Shown piece after piece: positions 12,375 through 15,862 of a DNA stretch of 15,862 nt. The notes beneath the pieces are model-generated. The model made no database searches. It saw only the letters and a program-made list of their open reading frames with translations, and had not been told where the DNA came from. The stretch is from Alphaproteobacteria bacterium HGW-Alphaproteobacteria-13 (lineage in GTDB: Bacteria; Pseudomonadota; Alphaproteobacteria; Sphingomonadales; Sphingomonadaceae): NCBI GenBank assembly GCA_002842935.1, contig PHEM01000035.1:1-15862 (forward strand), written 5' to 3'. The position numbers were made by a program, and so were the translations under genes. How positions within the stretch are numbered: the first letter of the stretch is position 1; every line of letters starts with the position of its first letter.

Positions 12375-14120
12375 GTGGACGACAAGCGTAATCTGATCGC
12401 GGCAATATTGTTGTCGGTGGCCATCCTGCTGGGGTGGAACTTCGTCGCGGATAAATTTTTTCCGACACCCGACAAGCCCGACGTGACGACGACCGTCGCG
12501 GGTGCGGACGGCACGCCCGCCGCCGCCACGCAGGGCCAGCCGAGCGCCCTGCCCGTTCCGGGAGGCACCTCCCCCGCCGCGCAGACGGTCCGCTCCGTCG
12601 AGACCGCGCTGGCCGAAGGCACGCGCGTGCCCATCGACACGCCCGCGATCCAGGGATCGATCAATCTGGTCGGCGCGCGCATCGACGACATCACGCTCAG
12701 CAAATATCGCCAGACCATCGCCAAGGATTCGCCGCCCGTCCGCCTGTTCGCGCCCGGCGGCACCAAGGCCGCCTATTTCGCGAGCCTCGGCTGGGGGGCA
12801 CAGGGAATCGAGGTTCCGGGACCGGCCACGGTCTGGACCGCGAGCGGCGACAAGCTGACGCCCTCGACGCCCGTGACGCTGAGCTGGTCGAACGCGACGG
12901 GTCAGAGCTTCCGCATCGAATACAGCATCGACACCGATTATCTGATCACCGCGAAACAGACGATCGCCAACACCGGCGCAGCGCCCGTGACCGCCAGCAG
13001 CTTTGCCCTGATCGACCGGCTGGGCACCCCGACCGATCCGCATGAAAAGGACAGCTGGACCATCCATGTGGGACCGACCGGCTATCTGGGCGGCAAATCG
13101 GTGTTCGACGTCGATTATGACGATGTCGAGGAAGCCGCGGACCGCAGCATCCGCTATAATTCGGCAGGCTGGCTGGGCTTCACCGACAAATATTGGCTCG
13201 CCGCGATCGTCCCCGCCAAGGGCGAGCGCGTGACGGCGGCGATCAGTTCGCCCGCCGCGAACAATTACCAGACGCTGTTCGCGCGCGACTTCACGACCGT
13301 CGCGCCTGGCAAGCAGGTGACGACGACCAGCCGCATCTTTGCCGGCGCGAAGGAAGTGCGCATCCTGTCGGCCTATCAGAACGACCTTGGCATCACGCGC
13401 CTGTCGAACGCGATCGACTGGGGCTGGTTCGAATTTTTCGAAGTGCCGATCTTCAAGCTGCTCGACTGGCTGTTCAAGCAGGTCGGCAATTTCGGCGTCG
13501 CGATCATGGTGCTGACGCTGATCATCCGCCTGGGCATGTTCCCGATCGCGCAGCGGCAGTTCCAGTCGATGGCGCAGATGCGCCTCGTCCAGCCGAAGAT
13601 GAAGGCGCTTCAGGAACGCTTCAAGGACGACAAGCCGAAGATGCAGCAGGAGCTGATGAAGCTCTATAAGGACGAAAAGATCAATCCGCTCGCCGGATGC
13701 CTGCCGATCCTGATCCAGATTCCGATCTTCTATGCGCTGTACAAGGTGCTGATGCTGACCATCGAAATGCGGCACCAACCCTTCGCGCTGTGGATCAAGG
13801 ATTTGTCGGCGCCCGACCCGGCGCATATATTGAACCTGTTCGGCCTGCTCCCTTTCACGCCGCCGTCGATCCTGTCGATTGGCATCCTCGCGCTGATCCT
13901 GGGCGTCACCATGTTCCTGCAATTCCGCCTGAACCCCGCCCCGGCCGACCCGGTGCAGGAACAGGTGTTCAAGATCATGCCGTGGCTGTTCATGTTCATC
14001 ATGGCGCCCTTTGCCGCGGGCCTGCTGCTCTACTGGATCACCAACAACATATTGTCGATCGGGCAGCAGCAGTGGATGTACCGCAAATATCCGGCGCTGA
14101 AGACCGCTATCGCCAAATAG
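12375..14120 (+). CDS. yidC: Membrane protein insertase YidC
   Basis: A 581-residue protein starting with a GTG (MDDKRNLIAAILLSVAILLGWNFVADKFFP). The first membrane helix is at about 6-24, followed by a Pro/Ala-rich linker and a large periplasmic beta-sandwich domain (about 85-345). The conserved insertase core follows (about 365-560). The catalytic-groove arginine is R385 (LIIRLGMFP), matching the essential R366 of E. coli. The coiled-coil cytoplasmic loop (QRQFQSMAQMRLVQPKMKALQERFKDDKPK, about 393-422) and later helices (GCLPILIQIPIFYALYKVL, ILALILGVTMFLQF, IMPWLFMFIMAPFAAGLLLYWITNNIL) are all present. It inserts membrane proteins alone or with SecYEG and is essential. AGACGGA precedes the GTG. 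Full length, no defects. Confidence 0.98.
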   Translation: MDDKRNLIAAILLSVAILLGWNFVADKFFPTPDKPDVTTTVAGADGTPAAATQGQPSALPVPGGTSPAAQTVRSVETALAEGTRVPIDTPAIQGSINLVGARIDDITLSKYRQTIAKDSPPVRLFAPGGTKAAYFASLGWGAQGIEVPGPATVWTASGDKLTPSTPVTLSWSNATGQSFRIEYSIDTDYLITAKQTIANTGAAPVTASSFALIDRLGTPTDPHEKDSWTIHVGPTGYLGGKSVFDVDYDDVEEAADRSIRYNSAGWLGFTDKYWLAAIVPAKGERVTAAISSPAANNYQTLFARDFTTVAPGKQVTTTSRIFAGAKEVRILSAYQNDLGITRLSNAIDWGWFEFFEVPIFKLLDWLFKQVGNFGVAIMVLTLIIRLGMFPIAQRQFQSMAQMRLVQPKMKALQERFKDDKPKMQQELMKLYKDEKINPLAGCLPILIQIPIFYALYKVLMLTIEMRHQPFALWIKDLSAPDPAHILNLFGLLPFTPPSILSIGILALILGVTMFLQFRLNPAPADPVQEQVFKIMPWLFMFIMAPFAAGLLLYWITNNILSIGQQQWMYRKYPALKTAIAK

Positions 14121-14140
14121 ACCTATTTTGCGGACGTGTG

Positions 14141-14217
14141 TCCCTGTGAAGGCAGGGACCCATCTCCGGTGGTTTCGGAATTGAACAGCAGGAGATGGAC
14201 CCCTGCCTTCGCAGGGG
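14141..14217. repeat. Imperfect inverted repeat between yidC and engB
   Basis: The arms 14141-14167 and 14191-14217 pair over 27 positions with about four mismatches, several of which would be G-U in RNA (core GAAGGCAGGG and CATCTCC against GGAGATGG and CCCTGCCTTCGC). The loop is 23 nt. It starts 20 bp after the yidC stop. Its right end (AGGGG, 14213-14217) is also the likely Shine-Dalgarno of engB. It may act as a transcription end for yidC or limit engB translation. Confidence 0.8.
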
Positions 14218-14226
14218 TATGGGCTT

Positions 14227-14871
14227 ATGATGGAACCCACCAACGACAATCGCGCCGAACGCGCGCGCAAGCTGTTCGCCGGGCCGATCGCCTTCCTGAA
14301 GTCGGCGCCCGCACTGGAGCACCTGCCAAGCCCGATCGTGCCGGAGATCGCCTTCGCGGGCCGGTCGAACGTCGGCAAGTCGTCGCTGCTCAACGCGCTG
14401 ACGAACCGGAACGGCCTTGCCCGCACATCCGTCACGCCGGGGCGGACGCAGGAACTGAATTATTTCGACGTCGGATCGCCTTTGGTGTTCCGGCTGGTCG
14501 ACATGCCCGGTTACGGCTTTGCCAAGGCGCCGAAGGATGTCGTCAGGAAATGGCGCTTCCTCGTCAACGACTATCTGCGCGGGCGGCAAGTGCTGAAACG
14601 CACGCTGGTGCTGATCGACAGTCGCCACGGCATCAAGGACGTCGACCGCGAAGTGCTGGCGATGCTCGACACGGCGGCGGTCAGCTATCGCCTCGTCCTG
14701 ACCAAGGCCGACAAGGTCAAGGCCAGCGCCCTCGCCGAGGTCCACGCCGCGACCGAGGCCGAGGCCCGCAAACACCCCGCCGCGCATCCCGACGTGATCG
14801 CGACGAGCAGCGAAAAAGGCATGGGGATCGCGGAGCTGCGCACGGCGGTGCTGGAGGCGGTGGAGAGTTGA
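14227..14871 (+). CDS. engB: Ribosome biogenesis GTP-binding protein EngB (YihA/YsxC)
   Basis: A 214-residue TRAFAC GTPase. The motifs are in order: G1 GRSNVGKS (45-52), G2 region TSVTPGRTQ (T70), G3 DMPG (92-95) with the family's YGFAKAP, G4 TKAD (159-162) and G5 TSS (193-195). The family-specific RWRFLV-like KWRFLVNDYLRGR is at about 108-120. EngB helps late assembly of the 50S subunit and is essential in many bacteria. Two adjacent ATGs (14227, 14230) could serve; AGGGG 9 bp upstream fits the first. It follows yidC as in many alphaproteobacteria. What follows here is a repeat element and a GST. Confidence 0.97.
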   Translation: MMEPTNDNRAERARKLFAGPIAFLKSAPALEHLPSPIVPEIAFAGRSNVGKSSLLNALTNRNGLARTSVTPGRTQELNYFDVGSPLVFRLVDMPGYGFAKAPKDVVRKWRFLVNDYLRGRQVLKRTLVLIDSRHGIKDVDREVLAMLDTAAVSYRLVLTKADKVKASALAEVHAATEAEARKHPAAHPDVIATSSEKGMGIAELRTAVLEAVES

Positions 14872-14881
14872 CGGCAGCCTT

Positions 14882-15011
14882 CCCCTCCCGCAAGCGGGAG
14901 GGGCAACGAGACTTGCGAACTTGTTCGCTAGTCGCAGTGGGGTGGGCCTGTCGGCCACAGGAACTCGCTTCGCTCGCGCCCACCCCCAGCCCCTCCCGCC
15001 TGCGGGAGGGG
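14882..15011. repeat. 130-bp composite palindromic element
   Basis: Both ends are 22-nt hairpins: CCCCTCCCGCAAGCGGGAGGGG at 14882-14903 with 10-bp arms, and the same with a CT centre at 14990-15011. Because each end is itself palindromic, the ends are also inverted repeats of each other. Inside, GGGGTGGGC near 14939-14947 pairs with GCCCACCCC near 14979-14987. It lies 8 bp after engB ends and 14 bp before the GST start. The second hairpin abuts the GST ribosome binding site. It resembles a dispersed sphingomonad repeat and could terminate engB transcription. Confidence 0.88.
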
Positions 15012-15025
15012 AGACAGGAGTGTCC

Positions 15026-15697
15026 ATGAAACTGTTCATCGGCAACAAGGCCTATTCGAGCTGGAGCCTGCGCGGCTGGCTCGCCGCGCGGCACAGCGGG
15101 CTGGCGTTCGAGGAAGTCGCCGTCCCCCTCTATGACGAGGATTGGTCGAACCGGCGCGAAGGCGACGAATTCGCACCCTCCGGCGGCAAGGTGCCGATCC
15201 TGTGGGACGGCGACGACATCGTCGTGTGGGACAGCCTGGCGATCGTCGAATATCTCAACGAAAAGACTGGCGGCACGCGCGGCTATTGGCCGGAAAGTCC
15301 GGCGGCGCGCGCGATGGCGCGGTCGATGGCGGCGGAGATGCACTCCAGCTTCGCCGCGCTGCGCCGCAATCACGGCATGAACATCCGCCGCATCTATCCC
15401 ACCGCCCCGCTCGATCCCGAAGTGCAGGCCGACGTCATCCGCATCATGCAGATCTGGGCCGAGGCCCGCGCGCGCTTCGGCGGCGCGGGCGACTATCTGT
15501 TCGGCGACTGGTCGGCGGCCGACATGATGTTCGCGCCGGTCGTCACGCGCTTCGTCACTTATTCGATCCCGCTGCCGCGCTTTGCCGTCCCCTATTGCCA
15601 GGCCGTGATCAGCCACCCGCATATGCAGGAATGGATCGGCGGCGCGCAGGCCGAGGATTGGGTGATCGAACAGTTCGAAGGCCCGGCGGCGGATTAA
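15026..15697 (+). CDS. Glutathione S-transferase family protein
   Basis: A 223-residue protein. The thioredoxin-like domain (1-80) starts MKLFIGNKAYSSWSLRGWLAARHSG, with S11/S12 as candidate catalytic serines, cis-proline P57 in GKVPILW, and D69-S70 in VVWDSLAIVEYLNEK binding glutathione. The helical domain (about 92-215) includes MAAEMHSSFAALRRNHGMNIRR and YLFGDWSAADMMFAPVVTRF, where GDWSAADM is the conserved N-capping motif. This matches the bacterial subgroup often annotated YfcF-like or maleylacetoacetate-isomerase-like; substrate unknown. Start chosen by AGGAG 5 bp upstream of ATG 15026. It is unrelated in subfamily to the GST at 9398. Neighbours are a repeat and an apparent insertion sequence, so no operon is visible. 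Confidence 0.93.
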   Translation: MKLFIGNKAYSSWSLRGWLAARHSGLAFEEVAVPLYDEDWSNRREGDEFAPSGGKVPILWDGDDIVVWDSLAIVEYLNEKTGGTRGYWPESPAARAMARSMAAEMHSSFAALRRNHGMNIRRIYPTAPLDPEVQADVIRIMQIWAEARARFGGAGDYLFGDWSAADMMFAPVVTRFVTYSIPLPRFAVPYCQAVISHPHMQEWIGGAQAEDWVIEQFEGPAAD

Positions 15698-15756
15698 AGG
15701 GCGATTCCCTCGTTGGCGAACAGAACCAATCGCAAACGGACGAAGCTTCCCGCTCT

Positions 15757-15772
15757 CGTCACCCTGAACTTG
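15757..15772. repeat. Truncated palindromic-repeat arm next to the insertion-sequence end
   Basis: CGTCACCCTGAACTTG matches 13 of 16 positions of the rnpA palindrome arm at 12034 (CGTCACCCCGGACTTG). In intact repeats of this kind an inverted second half follows, but here it is replaced by the putative insertion-sequence end. It is a likely half-repeat interrupted by insertion. Confidence 0.5.
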
Positions 15773-15862
15773 GGCGTGTCATCAAATAGGGGGTTCCCAA
15801 GCGGATATTTGAGTGATTCATAGGGTGTCAGCATGGAGGCTGACGGATGGTGAGACGCTATG
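15773..15862 (+). mobile_element. Left end of a probable insertion sequence with transposase start (truncated by window edge)
   Basis: From about 15773 (GGGCGTGTCATCAAATAGGG) the sequence stops resembling its GC-rich surroundings: it becomes AT-richer and non-coding for about 75 bp. An ATG at 15847 then opens MVRRY at the very end of the window. The N-terminus M(V/A)RRY is common in IS5-family transposases, and the distance from the presumed terminal repeat to the start codon fits an insertion sequence. The second end, target duplication and most of the gene are outside the window, so the family is a guess from five residues. Confidence 0.45.

Noticed and set aside
12279..14435. 718-residue minus-strand open frame
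   Set aside because: Antisense of yidC; the sense strand is an unmistakable YidC with all conserved parts.
5764..15011. CRISPR array
   Set aside because: The palindromes are single, differ in sequence and are not regularly spaced with unique spacers; no cas genes.

Overview
The window is high-GC DNA (about 65 percent G+C by eye) with gene content and intergenic palindromes typical of an alphaproteobacterium of the family Sphingomonadaceae (Sphingopyxis/Sphingomonas-like). The evidence is the rpmH-rnpA-yidD-yidC-engB block with alphaproteobacterial protein sequences, a bactofilin paired with an M23 peptidase, and several palindromic repeat families of the kind seen throughout sphingomonad genomes. 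The genus is an inference from recalled sequence style, not from a search.

Layout. 1-1257 (minus): a multi-membrane-span protein ending in an isoprenylcysteine-methyltransferase-like domain, cut by the left edge. 1496-3104 (plus): an M23 endopeptidase overlapping a bactofilin, a probable cell-shape operon of the LmdC-BacA type. 3106-3477 (minus): a SpoIIAA-like STAS protein. 3553-4119 (plus): an unrecognised single-span protein of lower GC. 4147-5655 (minus): a ComM/YifB-type AAA+ ATPase. 5656-5984: a divergent spacer holding a 31-bp inverted repeat and a near-consensus sigma70 promoter with an 18-bp palindromic operator.

5985-10051 (plus): a compact array, probably one operon: TetR regulator, SRPBCC/AHSA1 protein, VOC protein, a decayed glutathione S-transferase (GST) gene, a double-domain DUF1428 protein, two PhnB-type VOC proteins (ATGA overlap) and an intact GST. 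It reads as a TetR-controlled detoxification or stress cassette. Its inducer and substrates cannot be read from sequence. The TetR start codon lies where transcription should begin, suggesting a leaderless mRNA.

10138-10914: a secreted protein with an Asp-rich stretch and a possible ClpP-like fold. 11109-11429: a small PGPGW membrane protein. 11531-14871: the conserved translation/membrane-biogenesis block: rpmH (L34), rnpA (RNase P protein), yidD and yidC (membrane protein insertion) and engB (ribosome-assembly GTPase). A 70-bp palindrome is translated as the C-terminus of RnpA, and another palindrome carries the putative Shine-Dalgarno of engB. 15026-15697: a second intact GST. 15773-15862: what looks like the left end of an insertion sequence, apparently inserted in another palindromic repeat. 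No tRNA, rRNA or CRISPR array was seen.

No clearly new defence or mobile system is visible. The most distinctive points are the TetR cassette with its decayed GST and leaderless-type promoter, the palindrome translated inside rnpA, and the density of different palindromic elements.
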